Below are positions 9,544-17,814 of a DNA stretch of 64,000 bases, one piece after another; positions within the stretch are counted from its first letter, which is position 1, and every line of letters starts with the position of its first letter. A model generated the notes under the pieces. It worked only from the letters and a program-made list of their open reading frames with translations, made no database searches and was not told where the DNA came from. A program made the position numbers and the translations under genes. The DNA comes from Roseivivax isoporae LMG 25204 (lineage in GTDB: Bacteria > Pseudomonadota > Alphaproteobacteria > Rhodobacterales > Rhodobacteraceae). The stretch spans positions 1 to 64,000 of the forward strand of contig NZ_JAME01000004.1 of the NCBI RefSeq assembly GCF_000521865.1. Direction: 5' to 3'.

Positions 9544-11384
9544 GTCACCTCCGCCTGTTGCTGGGTCAGCCGGGTCTTCGTCCGGACAAAGGAATTGATC
9601 GCCGCGTGACGGGCGAAGAGGCGCGAGAGGATCGCCGACAGCAGCAGCGCGCTGCCGCCCGACAGGATCGTCTCGTTGACGTCGAGCGTGATCTCGGTGC
9701 CGTGGCCGAAGCAGATCGGCCCGCCGAGCTGCAGCCGCTCGACCACCTGGCGCGAGGACACGCCGGCAATGCTCTGGCCGTGGCGCCGCAGGTTCGGGTC
9801 GCCGCGATCGGCGTAGAGCGCGATCATCGTCCGCAGCGGTTCGCTGCCGGCCGAGCCGTCGGCGAGCGACAGGTGGTTCAGCCCGAGCTGCGCGATCCAG
9901 CGCCAGGTCAGCTCGTCGATCCGCCCCTCCCCCGCCGCACCCGAGGGCAGCGTTGCCCTAAGCGACGGGCGCGGGCGGTGCATGCCGCGGAGCGGGCGCA
10001 CCTCCTGCACCGGGTCGCCCGCCTCGAGCGTGAGCCGCGGCATGTCGTCGAGGATCGGCAGGTCGCGATTCGTGCAGAGCGCGCGGATGTCGAGCCGGCG
10101 CAGCGGCTTGGTCGGCGTCTTCCCGTCGGGCTGCCCGATCGAGATATGGAAGTCGTCGCCCGAATAGCGGCTGCGGGTCTGCCCCCGGCGCACCTCCTCG
10201 GTGTCGGGCAGGCGCGGGCGACGTTCGGCGGAATAGACAAAGCCACTGTCCGCGGTCGCCTCGGTGGAGAAAAGCGGCTTAACCCTCGCCTGCGGACCCT
10301 CGACCTCGGCGTCCTCGACCCGAAGGAGCCGGTAGATCTCGAAATCCTTGGGCCGCGTGCGGTCGGCGTGCACGATGTGCGAGGCGCGGCCGGGGCGCAG
10401 CTCGACCACGTTGCATTCGTGTTCGAAGAGGTTCGCGACGGGCGTCACGAAGAGGTGGAAATCCTCGGTGCCCACCGAGACGAGGTCCGGCCGCTGCTCG
10501 GTGAACAGCACGACGATCTCGAGGGGGTGCGCGCTGCAGGCCCGGATGACCGGCGCGAGGCCCCCGAGGCGCATGTAGTGGAACCGCTCGGGCATCAGGA
10601 AGTATTCGCGCAGAAGTCCGTAGCCCTCGAAGGACGGGCGTACCCGGGGCAACAGCGCATCGTCCGCGCCCATGCCCACCATCTGCGCGTCCGCGACGCG
10701 CCGGAACGGCGTGCGGCCATCCGCGGGCCGCGCGGCGACCCCCGCGCCGAAGCCGAACACCGCGTCGAAGATCCCGCCGCCCCGCACGCCCGCGCCGAAG
10801 AAGAGGTCGAGCACGTCGAGCGAGAGTTCCGCCAGGCTGCCCGCGCCGGTGCGCTCGAGCCGGATGTGCAGCCCCGCCGCCGCATCGCGCGTCAGGGCCT
10901 GCGACACGCCCGCCTGCGCCAGCGCCCCGCGGTCCTGGAGCAGCCGGACGGCGCCGAGCCTGACCGGCCAGAGCGCGACCTCCTGCCGCGTCGTGTAGGT
11001 GCAGCGCGTCTGCTGGCCCTCGCGCAGGCCCGAGACCAGCCGCGTGCCGCGCGCGACGCGATGCCCGTCGGTCATCCGCTCGACCTGCGGTCCGGGCGAA
11101 AGCGCCGCCATGGTCATCGCGGGCGAGGGCCCCGCCAGGTCGGGATAGAGCATGTCGAGCAGGTTGCGGACGTAGCGGCTCGCCTCCCCGTCGACCTTGA
11201 GGCGGGTGCGCGCGGCGAGGTAGGCCACGCCCTCGAGCAGGCGTTCCACGTAGGGGTCGGGACAGGGCACGGATTCGAGCGAGAGGTTGCGCGCGACGTT
11301 CGGGTGAAGCGCGCCGAATTCCTCCGCGAGGCCGCGGATATGCGACAGCTCCTCCTCGAAATATTCCAGGAATGCCGCGTCCAT
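9507..11384 (-). CDS. tssF: TssF, T6SS baseplate component
   Basis: 625 residues, normal for TssF/VasA/ImpG. The N-terminus FLEYFEEELSHIRGLAEEFG and the motif PDPYVERLLEGVAYLAARTR are diagnostic. Two TssF copies wrap TssG in each baseplate wedge. The start codon shares one base with the tssE stop (TGATG), so translation is probably coupled. Confidence 0.96.
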   Translation of the reverse strand: MDAAFLEYFEEELSHIRGLAEEFGALHPNVARNLSLESVPCPDPYVERLLEGVAYLAARTRLKVDGEASRYVRNLLDMLYPDLAGPSPAMTMAALSPGPQVERMTDGHRVARGTRLVSGLREGQQTRCTYTTRQEVALWPVRLGAVRLLQDRGALAQAGVSQALTRDAAAGLHIRLERTGAGSLAELSLDVLDLFFGAGVRGGGIFDAVFGFGAGVAARPADGRTPFRRVADAQMVGMGADDALLPRVRPSFEGYGLLREYFLMPERFHYMRLGGLAPVIRACSAHPLEIVVLFTEQRPDLVSVGTEDFHLFVTPVANLFEHECNVVELRPGRASHIVHADRTRPKDFEIYRLLRVEDAEVEGPQARVKPLFSTEATADSGFVYSAERRPRLPDTEEVRRGQTRSRYSGDDFHISIGQPDGKTPTKPLRRLDIRALCTNRDLPILDDMPRLTLEAGDPVQEVRPLRGMHRPRPSLRATLPSGAAGEGRIDELTWRWIAQLGLNHLSLADGSAGSEPLRTMIALYADRGDPNLRRHGQSIAGVSSRQVVERLQLGGPICFGHGTEITLDVNETILSGGSALLLSAILSRLFARHAAINSFVRTKTRLTQQQAEVTWPMTPGTRALI

Positions 11385-12106
11385 CAGGCGTCCTCCAGGA
11401 CCGTGCGCGCCTGCCCGTTCTCGAGGTCGATCCGGGTCGAGAGGCGCAGCCGTTCGGGCACCGGCGACAGCATCAGGATGCCGTCGACCTCGATCCTGAG
11501 GCCGGCGCGGTCCGAGGGGCGCACCTTGACCCGGACGCTGTCGCGCCGGAGCCGCGGCTCGAACGTGTTCACGACAAGCGTCAGCTCGCGCGCCAGTGCA
11601 TCTGGGTCGATGTCGCTGCCGGTGAGGCCGGCAAAGCAGGGCACGCCGTAGTTCACAACGCTGCGCCGCACCTCGGGGAAGGCCGCCAAAAGGTCGGACG
11701 GGCTCTTGTGCAGGAAGGCGTCGCGCTCGGGCAGCAGGAAGGTCGCCTCGAGCCGCTCGGTGTTGAAGAGCATCTCCATGTCGCGGCGCACCGCCTCGCG
11801 CAGGACATCCGCCGTCACCACGACGCCGCCATCCTCGAGCCTGCGCCGCGCCGCGAGCAGCCGCAGCAGCCGGTGGGCCAAAAGGCGCGTGTCGTCATCG
11901 AGATCGGTGCGGCGCTCGATCTCGCGGGTGCCGCCGGCCACGAGCGCATCGGCCGAGGCCGCGTCGCCCAGGGCGCGCGCAAGGTCGCGCCGCAGCGCCT
12001 CGGTCTCCGCGACAAGTCCCGGCAGGTCGTCGGTCAGCCTGTCCCACAGGGATGGCTGCACCGCTTCCTGCCGGGAAACGGTCCGCGTGTCGGCCTTGTC
12101 AGACAC
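11384..12106 (-). CDS. tssE: TssE, gp25-like T6SS baseplate/sheath-initiation protein
   Basis: 240 residues if translation starts at GTG 12106, soon after the hcp stop at 12127. The reading frame stays open further upstream, but that part overlaps hcp and is not protein-like. An N-terminal SLWDRLTDD matches the TssE opening. The C-terminal half is the GPW/gp25 lysozyme-like fold of the family (NYGVPCFAGL, then LVVNTFEPRL). It initiates sheath polymerisation. At about 240 residues it is longer than the usual 140-180; the extra length lies in a charged middle section (about 25-110). The exact start is uncertain because no strong ribosome-binding site precedes the GTG. Confidence 0.88.
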   Translation of the reverse strand: MSDKADTRTVSRQEAVQPSLWDRLTDDLPGLVAETEALRRDLARALGDAASADALVAGGTREIERRTDLDDDTRLLAHRLLRLLAARRRLEDGGVVVTADVLREAVRRDMEMLFNTERLEATFLLPERDAFLHKSPSDLLAAFPEVRRSVVNYGVPCFAGLTGSDIDPDALARELTLVVNTFEPRLRRDSVRVKVRPSDRAGLRIEVDGILMLSPVPERLRLSTRIDLENGQARTVLEDA

Positions 12107-12126
12107 CGGACTGTGCCATGGGCGCC

Positions 12127-12636
12127 TCAGGCGCCCTTCGCGATGTCGAACTCGATCTCGTGCTCGTCGCCGGCGGAGTGGTCCTCTTCCTGCACGATGT
12201 ACTTGATCTTGACGTTCTCGAAGGCGAACGCGATCTCCTCCTGCAGCTCCTGTCCCTCGCGCTCGATCCCCTCGGAATCCGTGATCCGGCCCTTTCCCGT
12301 GATCTCGTATTTCGAGATGATCGTGTTCTGCATGGTGATGGTGAGGTAATCGAGGTGGGCGTCGCCGGAATCCCGGCGGATCGTCACCACGACCTCGTCG
12401 AAGGACGTCGCCTTCATGGCGCTGAGCGCGATGTAGGGCGAGGACGCGTCGTAGGTCTTCTTGCAATGGAGCGACGACACGTCGGCGCGGGCGCGTGCAC
12501 GGCCGCGGCCGATCTGCGCGGTGGACGCCTGTTCGATCATCCAGGACACGTCGGAGATGTCGATCTCGTCCTCGTGGTCCGCGCGCTGCGATTCACCCGG
12601 GATGTCGGGAATCTTGAGATAGCCGGTAAATGCCAT
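12127..12636 (-). CDS. hcp: Hcp (TssD), T6SS tube protein
   Basis: 169 residues, typical of Hcp. The start MAFTGYLKIPDIPGESQ and the strands SPYIALSAM and KYEITGKG match the hexameric ring-forming tube subunit, which is also secreted and can carry effectors. A GAGGAG ribosome-binding site lies about ten bases before the ATG, among the strongest in the operon, as suits a high-copy structural subunit. It sits between tssC and tssE. Confidence 0.96.
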   Translation of the reverse strand: MAFTGYLKIPDIPGESQRADHEDEIDISDVSWMIEQASTAQIGRGRARARADVSSLHCKKTYDASSPYIALSAMKATSFDEVVVTIRRDSGDAHLDYLTITMQNTIISKYEITGKGRITDSEGIEREGQELQEEIAFAFENVKIKYIVQEEDHSAGDEHEIEFDIAKGA

Positions 12637-12670
12637 TCTGAACTTCTCCTCTTTTGGTCAATGAATTCAG

Positions 12671-14176
12671 TTAAGACTTGACCGAGGGCAGCTCGGACAC
12701 GAGCCGCAGGCTCGCGTTGATGCCCTCGAGTTGGTAATGCGGGCGCAGGAAGAACCGGGCGTTGTAATATCCCGGGCGGCCCTCGACGCTGTCCACCTGC
12801 ACTTCGGCGGCCGCGAGCGGGCGCTTTGCCTTGGCCTTGTCGTCGGCCATTGCGGGGTTCGACAGGACGTAGCGGTTGATCCACTCGCTGAGCCAGACCT
12901 GCATGTCCTTCCGTTCCTTGAAGGTGCCGACCTTGTCGCGCGCGATCGCCTTCAGGTAATGCGCGAACCGGCTGACCGGGAAGAGGTAGGGAAGGTTCGC
13001 CGACAACCGCTCGTTGGCCTGCGCGTCCGGGTCCACCAGCCGGCCGGCGCGGGTCTCGTCGTCCTGCAGCGAATGCGCGCCGATGAAGGCCGCGACGTCG
13101 GTGTTCTTGCGATGCAGGATCGGCATCATCCCGAGCTTGGCGAGCTCCGCCTCGCGGCGGTCGTCGATGGCGATCTCGGTCGGGCACTTCATCGCGGTCG
13201 AGCCGTCGTCGGTCGGGAAGGTGTGCACCGGCAGGTTCATCACCGTGCCGCCCGATTCAACGCCGCGGATCTGCGTGCCCCAGCCCGACAGCTTGTGGCT
13301 GCGGTTGATGTTCACGCCCATGGCGAAGGCCGCGTTCATCCAGACGTAATGGTCGTGCTTGCCGTCGATCTGTTCCTCGAAGTCGAAGCCCTTCACCGGC
13401 ACGGTGTCCGACCCGTAGGGCAGGCGCGCCAGCACCCGCGGCATGGTCAGGCCGATGTAGCGGCTGTCCTCGCTTTCGCGCAGGGACTGCCACGAGGCGT
13501 ATTCGGGCGAGGACACGATCTGCTGCAGGTCCTGCGGGTTCGGCAGCTCCTGCCAGCTCTCCATGCGGAAGAGCTGCGGCGCGGCGGCGGCGATGAACGG
13601 CGCGTGCGCCGAGGCGCAGATGCCCGACAGGTTGCGCAGGAGGCCGACGTCCTTGGGCTTGTGGCTGAACTCGTAGGCGCCGACGATGGCGCCGAAGGGT
13701 TCGCCCCCGAACATCGAGTACTCGTCGGAATAGATCTTCTTGAACACCGCCGACTGGTCCCACATCTGGCCCTCGTAATCCTCGAGGTGGTCGGCCAGTT
13801 CGTCCTTCTTCATGTTCATGACACGGATCTTGAGCTTCTGATCCGTCTCGGTGTTGTTCACGAGGTAATGCAGGCCCCGCCAGGTGCCCTCGATCTCGCG
13901 CACTTCGGGAGCGTGCAGGATTTCGTTCATCTGCTGGGTCAGCATCTGGTCGATGCCGGCGATGAGCGACTTGATCGACTTGACCGCGTTGCCCGAGATG
14001 GTCGCGGTGCCGGACCGCTCCTTGGCGGCGAGCGCGAGGTTCGACACGAGCGACTTCAGCTTGTCGCTCTCGTCCTCCCTGACGCGGAAATCCTTCTCGA
14101 GGAGGTCCGAGAACTCGCCCAGGTCGAGCGCCTCCGCCTCGGCCGCGCCGCCTGCAACCTGCTTTTCTTCAGCCAT
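12671..14176 (-). CDS. tssC: TssC, T6SS contractile sheath large subunit
   Basis: 501 residues, the standard TssC/VipB length. Diagnostic segments include EIEGTWRGLHYLVNNTETD, EYSMFGGEPFGAIVGAYEF and ENYFL-like late segments replaced here by a normal family C-terminus. TssB and TssC form the contractile sheath around the Hcp tube. The gene begins three bases after the tssB stop. No anomaly is seen. Confidence 0.97.
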   Translation of the reverse strand: MAEEKQVAGGAAEAEALDLGEFSDLLEKDFRVREDESDKLKSLVSNLALAAKERSGTATISGNAVKSIKSLIAGIDQMLTQQMNEILHAPEVREIEGTWRGLHYLVNNTETDQKLKIRVMNMKKDELADHLEDYEGQMWDQSAVFKKIYSDEYSMFGGEPFGAIVGAYEFSHKPKDVGLLRNLSGICASAHAPFIAAAAPQLFRMESWQELPNPQDLQQIVSSPEYASWQSLRESEDSRYIGLTMPRVLARLPYGSDTVPVKGFDFEEQIDGKHDHYVWMNAAFAMGVNINRSHKLSGWGTQIRGVESGGTVMNLPVHTFPTDDGSTAMKCPTEIAIDDRREAELAKLGMMPILHRKNTDVAAFIGAHSLQDDETRAGRLVDPDAQANERLSANLPYLFPVSRFAHYLKAIARDKVGTFKERKDMQVWLSEWINRYVLSNPAMADDKAKAKRPLAAAEVQVDSVEGRPGYYNARFFLRPHYQLEGINASLRLVSELPSVKS

Positions 14177-14179
14177 GGA

Positions 14180-14719
14180 TCAGCCCTCCGCCTTGTCCTT
14201 GCCGGCGGACACGGCCTGTTCGGCAGCCTGCGCAAGAAGGGGTTCGTTGTTCAGGAGCTGCGCGATGCGCTTCTCGGCATCGACCTTGCCGTCCATGTAG
14301 CTCAGCAGCTCGACGAGCTGGCGGCGCATCTTCAGAAGCTCGGAAAGCGCCGGCACCTGCTCGGCCACCTTGTCGGGGGCGAAGTCGCTCATGCTTTTGA
14401 AGGTCAGGTCGACGAAGAGCTCCTCGTCCTTGTCGGCGCCGTCGGCGGCGGGCAGCGTGTTCTTGACGCGAGCCTTCACCCGCGGCGCGAGCGCCTCCAT
14501 GAACTTGTTGAACCGGCCCGCGTCGGTCTCGACGAAGTTGCGGTCGCCGACGGCCTTCTTGGCCTCAGGCGTCTCCGACGCCCCCGACAGGTCGGCCATG
14601 ACGCCCATGACGAAGGGAAGCTCGATGGTCGTCGGGCTGCCGTAATGTTCCACGTCATAGGCGATCTGGACGCGCGGCGCCCGGTTTCGCTCGATGACCT
14701 TCTGCTTGCTGTCGCTCAT
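14180..14719 (-). CDS. tssB: TssB, T6SS contractile sheath small subunit
   Basis: 179 residues from the ATG at 14719, chosen because GGAAGG lies just upstream and the protein then begins MSDSKQKVIERNRAPRVQI, the canonical TssB/VipA N-terminus. Further markers are YGSPTTIELPFVMGVMADLS and FKSMSDFAPDKVAEQVP. It pairs with TssC to build the sheath whose contraction drives injection and which ClpV (21311) later disassembles. Confidence 0.97.
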   Translation of the reverse strand: MSDSKQKVIERNRAPRVQIAYDVEHYGSPTTIELPFVMGVMADLSGASETPEAKKAVGDRNFVETDAGRFNKFMEALAPRVKARVKNTLPAADGADKDEELFVDLTFKSMSDFAPDKVAEQVPALSELLKMRRQLVELLSYMDGKVDAEKRIAQLLNNEPLLAQAAEQAVSAGKDKAEG

Positions 14720-14733
14720 GCTACCTTCCCTTG

Positions 14734-15888
14734 CTATCTCTTCTTCGTTTCCTCGACGCCCGCGATGTTTCGGAACTCCTTGAGTCCCGAGGGCGCGATC
14801 TCTTCCATGAGTTCGAGGAAATCCATCGACACCATGCGGCGCATGCGGCGGGCGAGGTGGGGGATCGGGCTCGACGGTTCGGTCCGCTCGTAGAAGTCGA
14901 CGATCCGGTCGAGGCACGCCTCGACATCGGCACGGGACGTGATGCCTGCGGGCGCGGCCGCCGCACCATGTGCCCCGTTGAGGGCCGGCGCCGCCATGAC
15001 CGGCGCAGGCGCGGCCGAGGGGGACGGCGCCGCGGCGCCGTTCGTCGCCGGCACGGGCCGGGGCGGCGCGCCGGCCCCCTGCCCCGCCTCGAGCGACAGC
15101 CGGCAGGCCGCGAGGAAATCGGACAGTTCGGGCAGGACGAGGCCAGTGCCCGCGTCGAGCCCCGCCGCGGCGTCGAAGGCCTTGCAGAGCGCCGCGATGC
15201 CGGCCTCGGCGGCACGCAGGTCCGCGACCATGGCGCCCGCGCGCTCGGGCTCCTCGGCAAAGAGCGCGCGGCAGGCGGCGGTGACCCGCGTCACGCGGCG
15301 GCCATGCGCGGCGACGAGCGCGTCCTTCTCGGCCTGCCCGAGCCCCGAGGCCGCGCGGTTCAGCATCTCGAAATCGCTGAGCCGTCCCGCGGCCAGGTCG
15401 TCGCCCGAGATCGGGCCGATGCCGCGCGGCGTCAGCACGTAGCGGAACCGCAGGTCGCCGAGCAGGCCGTTGTCGTCGTTCTCGAGCTGGCGCAGGGCGT
15501 TCGACCGCGGCAGCACCGCGGCCTTGGGATCGGGCCGGTCGCGCAGCGCGGGGTGCAGGCTGTACCAGTGCGCCTCGAGCGTCCGGGTCAAGAGCGCGAG
15601 CCCCCGCGCGAGCCCGGCAAAGCCATCGTCGGCATGCAGCGCCCGCACCACGACGACAAGGACGCGCAGGTCCCGTCCCTCGCCGCAGAGCGCGACCGCC
15701 TCGTCGCGAATCTGCGCCCAGTCGACGCTCGGGGCCGATTCGTTGATGGTTCCGTCGGGGTTCAGGCGCTCCGCGCGCCGCGCCGGCTCGAGCAGCCGCT
15801 CGATGCCATGGAACCGGGGATCGTTTCTGAGCTCCACCCCGGACGGTGAGTCGCCGTCCAAGGGAGCGAGAAAGGAATCGATGTCCAT
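14734..15888 (-). CDS. tssA: TssA, T6SS assembly/cap protein (ImpA family)
   Basis: 384 residues from the ATG at 15888. The N-terminus MDIDSFLAPLDGDSPSG is the standard ImpA_N opening, so in-frame ATGs further upstream are rejected. The ImpA_N domain spans about residues 1-130 (VDWAQIRDEAVALCGEGRDL). An Ala/Pro-rich linker at about 265-310 precedes a short C-terminal helical domain (YERTEPSSPIPHLARRM). TssA organises baseplate priming and sheath/tube extension. It is the first gene of the main minus-strand tss operon; the promoter must lie in the 194-bp divergent gap at 15889-16082. Confidence 0.94.
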   Translation of the reverse strand: MDIDSFLAPLDGDSPSGVELRNDPRFHGIERLLEPARRAERLNPDGTINESAPSVDWAQIRDEAVALCGEGRDLRVLVVVVRALHADDGFAGLARGLALLTRTLEAHWYSLHPALRDRPDPKAAVLPRSNALRQLENDDNGLLGDLRFRYVLTPRGIGPISGDDLAAGRLSDFEMLNRAASGLGQAEKDALVAAHGRRVTRVTAACRALFAEEPERAGAMVADLRAAEAGIAALCKAFDAAAGLDAGTGLVLPELSDFLAACRLSLEAGQGAGAPPRPVPATNGAAAPSPSAAPAPVMAAPALNGAHGAAAAPAGITSRADVEACLDRIVDFYERTEPSSPIPHLARRMRRMVSMDFLELMEEIAPSGLKEFRNIAGVEETKKR

Positions 15889-16082
15889 CGTGGGACCGCC
15901 CGGAAAGAATAAATCAACTTGACCCAACGTTACAGAAGCCAGCGATTCGGGCAATGTCCAGACGGGTATGGAAAACCTTAGGACTCGCTCCATCCGTGCT
16001 TGGCCCCGCGTCGAGCGTGCTTGGTGAATCGGCCGGTCCGTGAAATAGTTGAAACATTGATTCAGTCGTTTCGGAGACCTCC
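15889..16082. promoter_or_regulatory. divergent intergenic region between tssA and the DUF6484 gene
   Basis: 194 bp between outward-facing T6SS genes, AT-richer than its flanks. It must hold the promoter of the tssA-tagF operon and probably that of the plus-strand pair at 16083. A 9-bp direct repeat, CGTGCTTGG, occurs at 15995-16003 and 16016-16024, two helical turns apart. Near the plus-strand start there is a TTGAAA hexamer and a GATTCAG, the reverse complement of part of the element seen near the kinase gene (24175). No convincing -24/-12 pair was found. Confidence 0.45.
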
Positions 16083-16505
16083 ATGAACGTGACCGGTCAT
16101 GTGGACGGCGTGGTGATCGGGCTGTTCCTCGGGTTCGAGGACGGCGCGCCGCTGGTGGTCTTTCCCGGAAACACCCGCGACCACGCGATTCCCGCGCGCA
16201 GCCTGACGGCGCTCGGACCAGAGGATTCGGGCAGCGAGGTGGCGCTGCTCTTCGAGGACGGCGCCGTGGACCGGCCGCTCATCGTCGGCCGAATCGTCGA
16301 GCCCGTGCGCCGCGATCCGCAACCGCAGGTGGTCCGCGACGGCGAATCGGTGCGGATCACGGCGCAGGATCGGATCGAGCTGCGCGTCGGCAAGGCTGCG
16401 ATCATCCTCGAGAAGGACGGACACGTCACGATCCGGGGCACGCACCTGGTCAGCCAGGCCTCGGGATCGAACCGCATCCGCGGCGCATCGATCAACCTGA
16501 ACTGA
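16083..16505 (+). CDS. DUF6484 domain T6SS-associated protein
   Basis: 140 residues. The central core (DGVVIGLFLGFEDGAPLVVF, then a NP/NT turn and LFEDGAVDRPLIVGRI) matches the small DUF6484 family, which recurs in T6SS loci near VgrG or PAAR genes. The fold resembles the OB/beta-barrel and gp5-like repeat region of spike proteins (late segment around VTIRGTHLVS), so an accessory role at the spike is plausible but unproven. A GGAG site lies about nine bases upstream. It forms a two-gene plus-strand unit with 16508. Confidence 0.75.
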   Translation: MNVTGHVDGVVIGLFLGFEDGAPLVVFPGNTRDHAIPARSLTALGPEDSGSEVALLFEDGAVDRPLIVGRIVEPVRRDPQPQVVRDGESVRITAQDRIELRVGKAAIILEKDGHVTIRGTHLVSQASGSNRIRGASINLN

Positions 16506-16507
16506 CC

Positions 16508-16864
16508 GTGCGCATGCGTGTGCCGGTCCTCGAGCACATCGTGCGGCAGCATGCCGAAGAGGCGGCGCACCTGTGGGTCGTCTACGACTGGCACCTGCTG
16601 CATCCGGACGAGAACCCGGACATGGACGCCGAGCGCATGGACCGCCTGATCGACCGGCTCGACGCCCATCTCGACGGGCTGCGCATCGCGGGCGCGGACG
16701 GCATCCGCATCGCGCAGGACCGCTACGACGACTTCCCCGAGGCGGGCGAACTGTTCGTCCTGCGCATGCTGCAGCCGGGCGCGGCCCGCATGCGCGTACG
16801 CGATCTCGACCTGGCCCAGGTCCGCGACTACCTCGCGGCCAAGCTGCCCGACCCGCTCGGGTGA
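16508..16864 (+). CDS. short protein resembling the N-terminus of TIGR02270 T6SS proteins
   Basis: 118 residues. The pattern HAEEAAHLWVVYDWHLL, a DxxRMDRLIDRLDAHLDGLR helix and GADGIRIAQDR matches my memory of the opening of TIGR02270-family proteins. Those are HEAT-repeat proteins of roughly 400 residues found in T6SS clusters. Here only that N-terminal module exists: the stop at 16864 is followed after four bases by the end of the convergent gene at 16869, and no continuation is seen in another frame. It starts two bases after the DUF6484 stop. It could be a natural stand-alone form or a remnant. Function unknown. Confidence 0.6.
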   Translation: MRMRVPVLEHIVRQHAEEAAHLWVVYDWHLLHPDENPDMDAERMDRLIDRLDAHLDGLRIAGADGIRIAQDRYDDFPEAGELFVLRMLQPGAARMRVRDLDLAQVRDYLAAKLPDPLG

Positions 16865-16868
16865 GACG

Positions 16869-17777
16869 TCAGGCGACGCCGATCTCGTCGATCCGGCTCC
16901 AGGTGCCGTCCTCGAACACCATGACGTCCTTCATGCCGAAGCTCCAAAGCGCCGGTCCGGCGCGGGCGAGGTCGTAGAAGCTGGTCCCGAGTTCCATCGC
17001 GCCGTGATCGGGCACGAACGCGTCCTCGTCGTTCAGGTAGACGAGGGCGCGATCGAGCGCACCGAAAACGATCCCGTCGATCTCCGCCACGCCCCAGAGA
17101 TGCGCAAGCTCGGGGTTCGAAGTGACGATCTCGAAGTCGCGGCCCCGGCCGATCGCGAGGGTCGCGTGCTGTCCGCCGACGTAGACCCGACCGTCCCGGC
17201 CGCAATGCACCGACAGGAAGGTCACGTTGGTCGCGCACTGGATCGGCGTCCATTCGGTGCCGTCGTAGTGCCAGATGATGCCGTTGTCGCCCGCGACGTA
17301 GATTTCGCGCGCCGAGTAGCCGTCCAGCTTCTCGAACCGGGTCGCGCCCAGTTCCGCGCGCATCGCCGCATCCGGCCCGAAGGCCTCCCATGTGCCGTCG
17401 GGCCCGCGGCGCCACGCCTCGAGCAGGAGGCCCACCGCCACGAAGGTGTCGCCGAGCCGGCGGAGCGCACGGAACTTTGCATCCTCCACGGGGATCTGTT
17501 CCGCGATCACCGTGTCGCCGTCGTAGATGCGCACCTCGCCTGCGTCGCCGAGCGCCATGACACCGTCGCCGGCATCGCGCAGGAACTCGATGTCCACGAG
17601 GGCGATGGCGGGTTCGGCGCCGCGTTGCGTGAACGTATCCCCGGTGATCGTCCCCACGATCCCGTGCGGTTCGGCAGGGTCGTTCGCGACGTCATCCATG
17701 ACGAGGAGAACCGCCAGCGTCTCGTCTGCCGCGGCCTTGCCGGCGATCACGCGCAGCTCTTGCAGTATCGGATACAT
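16869..17777 (-). CDS. beta-propeller-like protein, candidate immunity to the adjacent T6SS effector
   Basis: 302 residues, no signal peptide, no membrane segment. Several short repeats of the form IYVAGDNGIIWHYDG, VYVGGQHATLAIGRG and FGALDRALVYLNDED suggest a beta-propeller. It lies 37 bases downstream of the effector gene on the same strand, the usual place for a cognate immunity gene, and appears to end the clpV-side operon. A cytoplasmic protein suits neutralisation of a nuclease. No family was recognised with certainty, so the immunity role rests on position and fold only. Confidence 0.55.
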   Translation of the reverse strand: MYPILQELRVIAGKAAADETLAVLLVMDDVANDPAEPHGIVGTITGDTFTQRGAEPAIALVDIEFLRDAGDGVMALGDAGEVRIYDGDTVIAEQIPVEDAKFRALRRLGDTFVAVGLLLEAWRRGPDGTWEAFGPDAAMRAELGATRFEKLDGYSAREIYVAGDNGIIWHYDGTEWTPIQCATNVTFLSVHCGRDGRVYVGGQHATLAIGRGRDFEIVTSNPELAHLWGVAEIDGIVFGALDRALVYLNDEDAFVPDHGAMELGTSFYDLARAGPALWSFGMKDVMVFEDGTWSRIDEIGVA

Positions 17778-17814
17778 CGCGCTGTCCTTTCCGTGCGAAC
17801 GAGGGCCGCGTCCA

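Noticed and set aside
9324-11651. Long plus-strand open frame opposite tssF and tssG
   Set aside because: Antisense artefact of high GC; TssF and TssG are unambiguous on the minus strand.
14734-15993. Longer tssA starting at 15993
   Set aside because: The added 35 residues are not conserved and precede the typical MDIDSFLAPL start; they also consume the promoter region.
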